DNA of 12,835 bases from Spirochaetales bacterium (GTDB lineage: Bacteria; Spirochaetota; Spirochaetia; DSM-27196; SLAA01). The DNA is taken from the NCBI GenBank assembly GCA_007126415.1, contig SLBH01000198.1, positions 1-12,835 on the forward strand, read 5' to 3'. The position numbers and the translations under genes were made by a program. The notes below the pieces were generated by a model that saw only the letters and a list, made by a program, of their open reading frames with translations, ran no database searches and had not been told where the DNA came from. This document shows, piece after piece, positions 1 to 6,407 of this stretch. Position 1 is the stretch's first letter, and each line of letters begins with the position of its first letter.

Positions 1-129
1 AACGTATACCTGATCGAGACCGAGCGCCACGAGGTCTCGTTTCGCCTCTCTAACTCCGAAGATGCGCGTTTCGAGCGTCCCGCGGAGGTTTCCGGGGAGT
101 TTCGCCGACATGAAGATTTTCATCCATAA
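1..129 (+). CDS. 3' end of an unidentified upstream gene (partial)
   Basis: Frame 1 is open from the first base to a TAA at 127-129, giving 42 C-terminal residues that begin NVYLIETERHEVSF. The other two plus frames meet stops early (TGA near base 11, TAA near base 51), so this is the only plausible continuing frame. The piece is charged and hydrophilic, with no motif I recognise. It overlaps the start of the next gene by 20 bp, and that gene's Shine-Dalgarno lies inside it, which suggests translational coupling in one operon. The product cannot be named from this fragment. Confidence 0.5.
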   Translation, partial: NVYLIETERHEVSFRLSNSEDARFERPAEVSGEFRRHEDFHP

Positions 130-706
130 CTCGAGGACTGATTACGCCAACAGCTATCTGGTGGGCCCCGAAGGGCCCGGCGACGCTCTGCTTGTCGACC
201 CGGTAGGCCTCGATGTTCCGCTGCTCGAGATGATCGAGAACAACCGCTACTATCTGCGCGCGATCCTGCTGACAAGCCCAAACCGTCGTACCGTCGAGGG
301 CGTACGGACTCTCAAACGCGTATACGACGCCGAGATCTACAGCAGTTATCCGCGAGTTTTATCGTTTGCGAGCCACAGCATCGAGCATCCGCAGCACCTT
401 CTTCCGGCGGGGATCGAGCTCGAGGCTGTTCCGCTTGAACAGTACTCGCGCTATAGCCTGCTGTATCGCATCGACAACGCGCTGTTCACCGGCACCATGC
501 TTTCGGCCGGCCTCATCGGCGAGGGCCATCCCGAGATCGAGCGCCGGTTGATCTCGGCGGCGCTGCGCGAAGCCACCGCGTCGTTTGCCGACGAGACCGA
601 GATACTCCCGATGAACGGCCCACCCTCAACGCTCGGAGCCGAGCGCCGGTTCAACACCGAGTTCAGGAGCTCGGACGGTCCGGAGTCGTGCGCACGGCGT
701 GAATGA
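110..706 (+). CDS. Metallo-beta-lactamase-fold protein with all metal ligands replaced
   Basis: The 198-residue protein follows the outline of a glyoxalase II-type MBL hydrolase. It has an N-terminal strand pair (NSYLVGPEGPGDALLVDP, residues 14-31), then LLTS (53-56) in the place of the metal motif, LFTGT (125-129) and LPMNGPPSTLG (166-176). The family normally has T-H-x-H-x-D-H-x-x-G; here residues 55-64 read TSPNRRTVEG. The usual TGD aspartate is T129, the usual GHGPP histidine is N169, and no histidine sits where the PGH motif is expected. It is therefore probably not a metallo-hydrolase and may be a structural or regulatory relic. I chose ATG 110 because GGGGAG (94-99) lies 10 bp upstream. 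An in-frame ATG at 62 would overlap the preceding gene by 68 bp. The 3' end overlaps the convergent pseudouridine synthase gene by 44 bp. The fold assignment rests on motif alignment by eye. Confidence 0.72.
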   Translation: MKIFIHNSRTDYANSYLVGPEGPGDALLVDPVGLDVPLLEMIENNRYYLRAILLTSPNRRTVEGVRTLKRVYDAEIYSSYPRVLSFASHSIEHPQHLLPAGIELEAVPLEQYSRYSLLYRIDNALFTGTMLSAGLIGEGHPEIERRLISAALREATASFADETEILPMNGPPSTLGAERRFNTEFRSSDGPESCARRE

Positions 707-1610
707 GATCGCGCATACGATGCGGCAACCGAGCGCGGAAACGGCGCCGCCGCGCTTCGTCCGGCAGCACAATCGACAACGAAAACGCGTGCAGCATCAG
801 GCCCCCGGAGCATCGCGGCCCGCCGTACAGCGTGTCGCCGATGATCGGTGCGCGCAAATGCTTGAGGTGCACGCGTAGCTGATGCGTGCGGCCGGTTCGC
901 GGCCAAAGCGCGACGAGACTCAAGCCTTCCGGCCCGAAACTGCGAACGGTACGGTAGCTCGTGTGTGCGCAGCGTCCGCGCTCGGCGTGATACACGAAGC
1001 GCTTGCGGTGTGCAGGATCTCGCGTGATACACCCCCGCACCTCACCCTGCGGCGGCCGGGGGGCACCCGCGGTGAGCGCGAGATACTGCTTCTCGGCGGT
1101 TCGGTTACGGAACTGCTTCTGCAAGGCCTCGAGCGCGGCGGGGTCTTTCGCGGCGACCAGTACGCCCGAGGTCTCTTTGTCGAGACGATGCACGATTCCG
1201 GGGCGCCCCGGCGTCTCGAACCGATCGGCGGCCGAGCCGAGACGGTACGCCAGCGCGTTCGCGAGCGTCCCTCGTGGGTTGCCGGCGCCCGGGTGAACGA
1301 CTAACCCCGCGGGTTTGTCGATCACGAGCACCCGCTCGTTCTCATAGAGAATATCGAGCGCAACCTCTTCCGGTATGAGCTCCGACGGGCCCGGCTCCGG
1401 CAACTCAACCACGACCCGAGAGCCGAGCTGTACCCGGCGCGACAGCTTGCACGGCCGATCGTCGCACCACAGCGTTGCCCCCTGCGCCTTGAAGCGATTG
1501 CGCGGCAACCCGGTATGCTCGGCGAGGACGCGGTCGAGCCGCTCGCCGTCCCAGCGCGGATCGGCGATCTCGAACTCAATGACCTGCGGGTCCGCGCGCC
1601 GCTCTACCAT
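663..1610 (-). CDS. rluD: RluD-type 23S rRNA pseudouridine synthase
   Basis: This 315-residue protein has an N-terminal S4-like RNA-binding region (about 21-70, DGERLDRVLAEHTGLPRNRF onward) and an RluA-family catalytic domain. The signature VHRLDKETSG is at 140-149, with catalytic Asp144. Other family blocks are VLVIDKPAGLVVHPGAG (94-110), RTGRTHQLRVHLKH (238-251) and IIGDTLYGG (256-264). Members convert specific uridines to pseudouridine in large-subunit rRNA; the S4 domain and motif set fit RluD best, but RluC or another RluA paralogue with different target sites is possible. Length is normal for the family. Its ATG overlaps the stop codon of the upstream membrane-protein gene by 7 bp, so translation is probably coupled as the last gene of yggS-membrane protein-rluD. 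The 3' end overlaps the MBL-fold gene on the other strand by 44 bp, with no terminator visible between them. Confidence 0.9.
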   Translation of the reverse strand: MVERRADPQVIEFEIADPRWDGERLDRVLAEHTGLPRNRFKAQGATLWCDDRPCKLSRRVQLGSRVVVELPEPGPSELIPEEVALDILYENERVLVIDKPAGLVVHPGAGNPRGTLANALAYRLGSAADRFETPGRPGIVHRLDKETSGVLVAAKDPAALEALQKQFRNRTAEKQYLALTAGAPRPPQGEVRGCITRDPAHRKRFVYHAERGRCAHTSYRTVRSFGPEGLSLVALWPRTGRTHQLRVHLKHLRAPIIGDTLYGGPRCSGGLMLHAFSLSIVLPDEARRRRFRARLPHRMRDLIHAVRTTPDRPSS

Positions 1611-2173
1611 GTCTGATCCGGCTCCGCGGCACGCTCCCGGCGCCCCAAGAGATAATCCAGAACCCCCACGACCACCGATAGACTCACCGCGGCGGTTACC
1701 ACGCCGATGCGCTCGCGGTTACTGAACGGCTCGGCGCCGGCATCGAACCCAAACAGGCGGGGTGCGTAGCGCCCGTCGGGCGCACCCGCGCGCACGCTAT
1801 AGTACCCAAACCGGCCAAGCTCGTAACCGAGACCGCTAAACAACAGTGCAAACGGGAATACGCCGATTGTAACGATCTGGAAACGTCGCAACGATAACGC
1901 GAACTGAGGGAACTCATCGGGACGGTACGGCTCCGGGTCGGTGAGCAACCGGTAGCGCAGCGACCCGTCCTCGCCGAGCTCGTAGCGCAGGAGCGCCGCT
2001 GCCGGCGCCGGACCGCGCTCCGCTACGCCACGCTCCGGCATGCCGGAGCCGGCCACACTCGGGCCAACGACACTCGAGGCAAACACGCTCGGGCCGGCCG
2101 CCGGCTGCACCACGCAGAACAGGCCGAGAAGCAGCGTCGCGATCCCCCGTGCCACGCTCAGCTTGATCATCAC
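1604..2173 (-). CDS. Membrane protein of unknown function with a short N-terminal repeat
   Basis: The product is 189 residues and I do not recognise its family. An N-terminal hydrophobic stretch (about 7-25) looks like a signal peptide or anchor. Cys20 follows LGLF, which is a poor lipobox, so lipoprotein status is doubtful. Residues 27-41 hold a five-residue repeat (GPSVF, ASSVV, GPSVA) encoded by three 15-bp units. After a hydrophilic part there are two likely membrane helices at about 98-115 and 156-176, and the C-terminus is charged (GRRERAAEPDQTW). The start is GTG at 2173 or ATG at 2170; a GAGG (2184-2187) overlapping the end of yggS gives 10 nt spacing to the GTG, so I used that. It sits 7 bp after yggS and overlaps rluD by 7 bp, which implies one operon. 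Function is unknown. Confidence 0.75.
   Translation of the reverse strand: MMIKLSVARGIATLLLGLFCVVQPAAGPSVFASSVVGPSVAGSGMPERGVAERGPAPAAALLRYELGEDGSLRYRLLTDPEPYRPDEFPQFALSLRRFQIVTIGVFPFALLFSGLGYELGRFGYYSVRAGAPDGRYAPRLFGFDAGAEPFSNRERIGVVTAAVSLSVVVGVLDYLLGRRERAAEPDQTW
2032..2099. repeat. 18-bp perfect palindrome next to three 15-bp tandem units, inside a coding region
   Basis: GCTCCGGCATGCCGGAGC at 2032-2049 is its own reverse complement. Just beyond it lie three imperfect 15-bp units: 2055-2069 (ACACTCGGGCCAACG), 2070-2084 (ACACTCGAGGCAAAC) and 2085-2099 (ACGCTCGGGCCGGCC). All are within the minus-strand membrane-protein gene. The units encode the GPSV-type five-residue repeats in the segment after the signal peptide. 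Confidence 0.7.
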
Positions 2174-2180
2174 CCGCGCT

Positions 2181-2879
2181 CTACCTCGCTGAACGGGGGC
2201 CGAACAGGACCGAGCCCGGGCGAATCATGGTAGCGCCCTCCTCTATCGCGTACTCGAAGTCGTTGCTCATCCCCATCGAGAGTGTGTCGATCCGTGCGTC
2301 GGGGAGCTTCGTTTGAAGCTGCTCGAAAAACCGGCGTAGCACCGCGAACGCGGTGCGGATCTCGGATTCATTGTCGGTGAAGGGGCCGATCGTCATCGCG
2401 CCTCGCAGAGCGACACCGTCGAGCGCAGCGATTTGTGAGGCGGCATCGAGCGCCTCCTGCGGAGAGCCGAACCCGTGCTTGGAGTCTTCTCCGGAGGTAT
2501 TGAGCTCGAGCAAGACCTGCACGGTACGACCGAGCTCGTGATAGCGCCGCGCAAGCTTCTCGGCGATCTCAACCCGGTCTACCGACTGCACCCAGTCGGC
2601 GAACTGCGGTAGGAACTTCACCTTGTTGCTCTGGAGATGCCCGATGAACTGCCACTCGATATCTTTCGGCAACTCGGGCGCTTTCTCTACCGCTTCCTGC
2701 ACGCGGCTCTCGCCGAACACGCGCAGACCACAGTCGTAGGCCTCGCGAACACGTTCGGCCGCCACGGTCTTGCTGACCGCAACCACCGCGATCTCCTCGG
2801 CGCTCCGGCCGCAGCGCGCCGCGGCCGCTTCAACGCGTTCGTATAACTCCTCCACGCGGTCCTTGAGCCCCATACCCAT
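2181..2879 (-). CDS. yggS: YggS/PROSC-family pyridoxal phosphate homeostasis protein
   Basis: The 232-residue protein matches the PLP-binding, alanine-racemase-like TIM barrel of the YggS family, which carries PLP on a lysine, has no known enzymatic reaction and buffers or delivers cytosolic PLP. Visible blocks are VVAVSKT with the PLP lysine K37, FGESRVQE, the hallmark IGHLQSNKVK, LELNTSGEDSKHGF, and LSMGMSNDFEYAIEEG followed by RPGSVLFGPR. The family usually has FGEN; here it is FGES. The frame stays open far upstream, into pdxS on the other strand, but family homology begins at MGMGLKDRVEEL, so I start at ATG 2879 (a second ATG at 2873 is equally possible; neither has a strong Shine-Dalgarno). 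It heads a minus-strand operon with the membrane protein and rluD, and it diverges from pdxS, which fits its role in PLP metabolism. Confidence 0.92.
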   Translation of the reverse strand: MGMGLKDRVEELYERVEAAAARCGRSAEEIAVVAVSKTVAAERVREAYDCGLRVFGESRVQEAVEKAPELPKDIEWQFIGHLQSNKVKFLPQFADWVQSVDRVEIAEKLARRYHELGRTVQVLLELNTSGEDSKHGFGSPQEALDAASQIAALDGVALRGAMTIGPFTDNESEIRTAFAVLRRFFEQLQTKLPDARIDTLSMGMSNDFEYAIEEGATMIRPGSVLFGPRSAR

Positions 2880-2900
2880 AGCGGTAAGGTAGCACACCCC

Positions 2901-2928
2901 CGCCCGCTTGACTACGCCCGCTTGACTA
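2901..2928. repeat. Perfect 14-bp tandem direct repeat in the yggS-pdxS divergent promoter region
   Basis: The unit CGCCCGCTTGACTA occurs at 2901-2914 and again, without change or gap, at 2915-2928. Each copy contains TTGACT, a -35-like hexamer for the pdxS direction. The repeat lies between the yggS start (2879) and the pdxS start (2991). It may be a regulator site in direct-repeat form or a simple slippage duplication; the sequence alone does not decide. Confidence 0.8.
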
Positions 2929-2950
2929 CGCGGTCGATCATGAGTAGCTT
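2922..2950 (+). promoter_or_regulatory. Possible promoter of pdxST
   Basis: TTGACT (2922-2927), within the second 14-bp repeat unit, is followed after 17 bp by TAGCTT (2945-2950). The -35 is good and the -10 is only half consensus. Transcription would start near 2957, leaving a leader of about 34 nt before the pdxS ATG. The first TTGACT (2908-2913) has no matching -10 at the right distance. No convincing promoter for yggS on the other strand stood out in the same interval. Confidence 0.35.
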
Positions 2951-2990
2951 GCTGAACAACCACACACGCTAACAAAGCAGGAATACGAAG

Positions 2991-3896
2991 ATGAACGAAA
3001 CACTCTGGTCGGAACGACAAAAAGCAACCTGGAAGACCAAGCTTGGCCTTGCCGAAATGCTCAAAGGCGGGGTGATCATGGATGTCACCACCGTGGAAGA
3101 AGCAAAAATAGCCGCCGATGCCGGCGCTCAAGCGGTAATGGCTCTTGAGCGCGTACCGGCCGATATCCGCGCCCACGGCGGCGTGGCCCGTATGTCCGAC
3201 CCGGGCATGATCGCCGCGATTCAGAACGCGGTCTCTATCCCGGTGATGGCCAAGTGTCGCATCGGTCACTTCGTTGAGGCACAAATACTGGAGGCCTTGG
3301 GCGTAGACTTTATCGACGAGAGCGAGGTTTTGACCCCGGCCGACGACTGCTTCCACGTCGATAAACACAACTTTCGTGCGCCGTTCGTTTGCGGCTGTCG
3401 CGATCTCGGCGAGGCACTCCGCCGCATCGGCGAAGGCGCCGCGCTTGTGCGCACCAAAGGCGAGGCCGGCACCGGAGACATCGTCGAGGCGGTGCGCCAC
3501 CTGCGAACCGTTCGCGACACAGTTCGTAGGCTCACGAACCTGCCGAGCGAGGAACTCATGAGCGAGGCCAAGACGATGGGCGCCCCGTACGACTTAGTCG
3601 TAGAGGTATCGCTTACCGGAAAGCTGCCGGTGCCGAACTTCTCCGCCGGTGGCGTCGCAACTCCCGCCGATGCGGCGCTCATGATGCAGCTCGGCGCCGA
3701 AGCGGTCTTCGTGGGCTCCGGTGTATTCAAATCGGGTGACCCCGTCAAGCGCGCGCGTGCAATCGTCGACGCGGTGGCGCACTACCAAGACCCCGTGCGC
3801 TTAGTTGAGATATCGCGCGACCTCGGCGACTCGATGAGCGGCATCGCAACCGGAGCAATTGAGGAAGGCGCAAAGCTTGCGGGCCGCGGCTGGTAG
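2991..3896 (+). CDS. pdxS: Pyridoxal 5'-phosphate synthase subunit PdxS
   Basis: PdxS (301 residues, slightly longer than the usual 290-295) is the synthase subunit of the DXP-independent vitamin B6 route. It condenses ribose 5-phosphate, glyceraldehyde 3-phosphate and ammonia into PLP in a cytosolic dodecamer. The (beta/alpha)8-barrel blocks are complete: GGVIMDVTT with Asp31, ALERVPADIRAHGGVARMSDP (51-71), IPVMAKCRIGH with Schiff-base Lys88, FIDESEVLTPAD, and LVRTKGEAGTGD with the second catalytic Lys156. The phosphate-binding NFSAGGVATPADAALMM and FVGSGVFKSGDP segments are also present. The start has AGGAA (2979-2983) 7 bp upstream. It is 8 bp ahead of pdxT, its glutaminase partner, and diverges from yggS. 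All catalytic residues are intact, so I expect a working enzyme. Confidence 0.98.
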   Translation: MNETLWSERQKATWKTKLGLAEMLKGGVIMDVTTVEEAKIAADAGAQAVMALERVPADIRAHGGVARMSDPGMIAAIQNAVSIPVMAKCRIGHFVEAQILEALGVDFIDESEVLTPADDCFHVDKHNFRAPFVCGCRDLGEALRRIGEGAALVRTKGEAGTGDIVEAVRHLRTVRDTVRRLTNLPSEELMSEAKTMGAPYDLVVEVSLTGKLPVPNFSAGGVATPADAALMMQLGAEAVFVGSGVFKSGDPVKRARAIVDAVAHYQDPVRLVEISRDLGDSMSGIATGAIEEGAKLAGRGW

Positions 3897-3904
3897 CACT
3901 ACCG

Positions 3905-4495
3905 ATGAGGCGCGTCGGGATTATTGCGTTCCAAGGAGCGTTTGAGCGTCATGCCCAAGCGCTGCGCGCGCTCGGCGCGCAGCCGGTGCAGGTACGCACG
4001 CGCGCCGCGCTCGCCGAGGTTGAACGCCTAATCATCCCCGGCGGCGAGAGCACGACAATCGGGATGCTGATGGAGCGCGAAGGGCTGATCGAAAGTGTGC
4101 GACAACGGATGAACGAAGGAATGCCGGTGTTCGGAACCTGCGCCGGCATGATTTTGCTTGCCGACGAGCTCACAACCAGCGCCCCTGAGCACCGCGACAC
4201 GGAGCGGACGCCGTACATCGGAGGGCTCGCGATTGCGATCGAGCGTAACGCGTATGGCCGCCAGGTCGAGAGTTTCGAGACCGAACTTGCAGCACCCGAA
4301 CTCGAGAACCGGCCGATTCCGGCGGTCTTTATCCGCGCTCCGGCCGTACGCTCATGCGGCCCCTCGGTTCGCATCCTCGCGCAGTTCGAGGGCGCACCGG
4401 TGCTGGTTCGGCAGGAACGCATCCTTGCCGCGTCTTTCCATCCCGAACTCACCGAAGAAACCGCCGTACACCGCTACTTTATCGATCGCGTGTGA
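3905..4495 (+). CDS. pdxT: Pyridoxal 5'-phosphate synthase glutaminase subunit PdxT
   Basis: PdxT (196 residues, normal length) is a class I glutamine amidotransferase that releases ammonia from glutamine and channels it to PdxS. It shows VGIIAFQGAFERH (4-16), LIIPGGESTT (42-51), the nucleophile elbow FGTCAGMILLA with Cys79, and the catalytic dyad partner region ASFHPELTEE with His179 and Glu181. The RTPYIGGL and RNAYGRQVESFE segments also fit PdxT. It starts 8 bp after the pdxS stop with no strong Shine-Dalgarno of its own, which suggests coupled translation and balanced subunit supply. Its last 17 bp overlap the end of crtE on the opposite strand, and no terminator is visible at this junction. 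Confidence 0.97.
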   Translation: MRRVGIIAFQGAFERHAQALRALGAQPVQVRTRAALAEVERLIIPGGESTTIGMLMEREGLIESVRQRMNEGMPVFGTCAGMILLADELTTSAPEHRDTERTPYIGGLAIAIERNAYGRQVESFETELAAPELENRPIPAVFIRAPAVRSCGPSVRILAQFEGAPVLVRQERILAASFHPELTEETAVHRYFIDRV

Positions 4496-5543
4496 GGTTG
4501 TACTCAAGCACCGCGGTGAGGCGCTCGCGCGCCTTGCGCGTGACTCCCGGAAGCTCCGCGATCATGTGCTCACACCGTTGTTTGAGCCGCGCAACATCCT
4601 CCTCAACACGCTCCGGGACCCGATTGCGCTTGAGGCAGTCATGCACGAACTCAAGATCGGCCTCAGAGACCTCTGAGGAGCCGAACACCTTCGACAAACG
4701 CTCGCGATCCTCCTCGGAAGCGCTTTCGAAGAGATATAAGCGGAACAGGGTCTTTTTGTCGGCCTTGATATCGGAGCCTACCGGCTTGCCGATCGTAGCG
4801 GTTGAGCCGAACAGGCCGAGCTGATCGTCTTTGATCTGAAAAATTACGCCGAGCTCCTCGCCCAAACGACCGAGTTCCTCCACCATATGCGCCTCACGGC
4901 CGGCGATGATTGCTCCGGTCATGAACGGCAGCGCAAATGTGTAGCGTCCGGTCTTGTAGCGGTACAGTCTAAGCACCTCCTCGGCGGTAATCTTGTCCTG
5001 CGCGGCACCGTGATCTACGTCCTTCATCTGCGCAAGCCCCACCTGCGCGATCTCGTGCGACAGCATTCGCACGAGGCGAGCCCGGAGATCGGAGTTGAGT
5101 TCGAGCTGCGCTACCAACTCCACCGCCAGCAGCATCGCGACATCACCGATACAAATGCCGATTGAAGCGCCGTAGTGCTCCGGATCGGAGATCCCGCGCT
5201 CGCGCGCGCGCTCTACGTAACCGTAGTACACCGACGGTTTGCCGCGCCGCGTGGTGTCACGGTCCATGATGTCGTCGTGTATCAACAAAAACGACTGCAC
5301 CAACTCAAGCGCAGCAGCGGCCTGCAGGTGATTGCGGTCCGGTGTCGCGCCGCACAGCTCTGCGGCGAACACCACGAGCGCGCCGCGCACCATCTTGCCG
5401 GCCGAGCTGAACTCTTCGAGCAGGTTTGCTACCTCGGGGCCAAACTCGTTTACCTCGCTCAGCCGGCTCGCACTTTGTCTGAGATACTCTTGTAGTTCCT
5501 CGCGAATTCCCTTTCGTTGTGTAGCAACGTAGTCTTGTATCAT
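4479..5543 (-). CDS. crtE: Geranylgeranyl diphosphate synthase (short-chain prenyltransferase)
   Basis: The 354-residue protein is an all-helical trans-prenyltransferase that extends allylic diphosphates with isopentenyl diphosphate. The first aspartate-rich motif is DDIMD (90-94), the short DDxxD form without the two-residue insert common in bacterial FPP synthases. The second is KDDQLGLFG (238-246). The substrate-binding basic residues are near GKMVRG (49-54), and YKTGRYTF is present. Phe85 sits five residues before the first motif, the position where archaeal-type GGPP synthases carry an aromatic residue that limits the chain to C20; this supports GGPP as product but does not prove it. AAGGGG precedes the ATG by about 6 bp. 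The gene lies 9 bp after crtB as the last gene of crtI-crtB-crtE, so it most likely supplies GGPP for carotenoid synthesis. The C-terminus runs somewhat longer than many relatives. Confidence 0.88.
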   Translation of the reverse strand: MIQDYVATQRKGIREELQEYLRQSASRLSEVNEFGPEVANLLEEFSSAGKMVRGALVVFAAELCGATPDRNHLQAAAALELVQSFLLIHDDIMDRDTTRRGKPSVYYGYVERARERGISDPEHYGASIGICIGDVAMLLAVELVAQLELNSDLRARLVRMLSHEIAQVGLAQMKDVDHGAAQDKITAEEVLRLYRYKTGRYTFALPFMTGAIIAGREAHMVEELGRLGEELGVIFQIKDDQLGLFGSTATIGKPVGSDIKADKKTLFRLYLFESASEEDRERLSKVFGSSEVSEADLEFVHDCLKRNRVPERVEEDVARLKQRCEHMIAELPGVTRKARERLTAVLEYNLTRDR

Positions 5544-5552
5544 GCGATCCCC

Positions 5553-6407
5553 TTATTCCTTCTGCAGCCGACTCGGTTGAAGCCGGGCGGTTGGAACCAG
5601 CGAGTTCAAAACCCCGGTCCAAATGATCCGCAGCCGCGTCGGCTTGACCTTGCGTTCGTACACGATGAACGGGTTGCGCTCGATCTGTTTGCCGGTCCAG
5701 TTATACATATCCGAGGCGGTCTTGATTGGGATCAAGGAGCGGCGCGGCAAGAAGCGATACCCGCGCTCGGCCTCGGCTTGCCACCCGTAGTAGCGCTCAA
5801 CCTGAGCGTTGATAAACCGCATGAACTCCGGAGCGTCCTCTACCACGGTGCCGTACTCCAGATTCGCGAGAGTAGTCTCGCCTATCGGGAGGTAGCAGCG
5901 GCCGAACGAGTTGTCTTCATCGATATCGCGGATGAAGTTGATGTACTGCATCGCCCTCCCGAGCATCTGAGCGGCGCTATAAGCCTCCCGGGGCAGTTTC
6001 AGCAGAGCCGCCATATAGAGGCCGATCACTTCCGCCGAACCGTAGATATACTCGAGCGTCTCTTCGATCTCGTAGTAGGTCGTCTTGTGAAGATCGAGCT
6101 CCATTGAGCGCAGGAAGGCGTCGGTCCAGCTATGCTCAAACGCACAGCGGCGCTCGAGCTCACAGAACTCGTCGATGATCTCGGTGCCGCTCGGCTGCCC
6201 CAGTCGCGCCGCCTCGTACTGCTCCTTGAAGCGATAGAACGCCTCGGGTTGTTGCGGCACCGCATCGACAAAATCGTCGGCTATACGCACAAAGCCGTAC
6301 AGTGTGAACACATCGCGGCGGATATCACGCGGGAAAAAGAAACTCGAGTTGAAGTAGGTCTTGCTGCCGCGCTTGAATGTACGACGCTGCAACCCCGAGA
6401 TGCTCAT
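5553..6407 (-). CDS. crtB: Phytoene synthase family enzyme
   Basis: This 284-residue squalene/phytoene synthase-family protein joins two prenyl diphosphates head to head. The two aspartate-rich motifs are RIADDFVDAV (41-50) and FIRDIDEDNSFGRCYLP (158-174), which normally reads NxLRDxxEDxxxGRxYLP. The TYFNSSFFFP segment near residue 17 and LDLHKTTYYEIEETLEYIYGSA (104-125) are also typical. With a GGPP synthase 9 bp downstream and a desaturase upstream, phytoene (C40) is the likely product, although C30 dehydrosqualene synthases share these motifs. Its ATG overlaps the crtI stop in an ATGA junction, a sign of translational coupling. A short basic C-terminus (about 20 residues after residue 265) may contact the membrane, but no clear transmembrane helix is seen. 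Confidence 0.9.
   Translation of the reverse strand: MSISGLQRRTFKRGSKTYFNSSFFFPRDIRRDVFTLYGFVRIADDFVDAVPQQPEAFYRFKEQYEAARLGQPSGTEIIDEFCELERRCAFEHSWTDAFLRSMELDLHKTTYYEIEETLEYIYGSAEVIGLYMAALLKLPREAYSAAQMLGRAMQYINFIRDIDEDNSFGRCYLPIGETTLANLEYGTVVEDAPEFMRFINAQVERYYGWQAEAERGYRFLPRRSLIPIKTASDMYNWTGKQIERNPFIVYERKVKPTRLRIIWTGVLNSLVPTARLQPSRLQKE

Noticed and set aside
62..109. Earlier ATG (62) for the MBL-fold gene
   Set aside because: The extra 16 residues do not look like the family's N-terminus. ATG 110 has a good Shine-Dalgarno and starts directly on the first strand of the fold.
1604..2173. Lipoprotein status of the small membrane protein (Cys20)
   Set aside because: Phe at -1 and Leu at -2 of the cysteine do not fit a usual lipobox; a plain signal peptide or anchor is more likely.
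2880..3500. Upstream open extension of the yggS frame, which would make a 439-residue fusion protein
   Set aside because: It lies antisense to the highly conserved pdxS and covers the divergent control region. Homology to YggS begins at MGMGLKD, and the extension shows no domain.
5517..6107. 196-codon plus-strand frame over crtB
   Set aside because: It is a shadow of crtB; the minus strand shows both aspartate-rich motifs and operon spacing.
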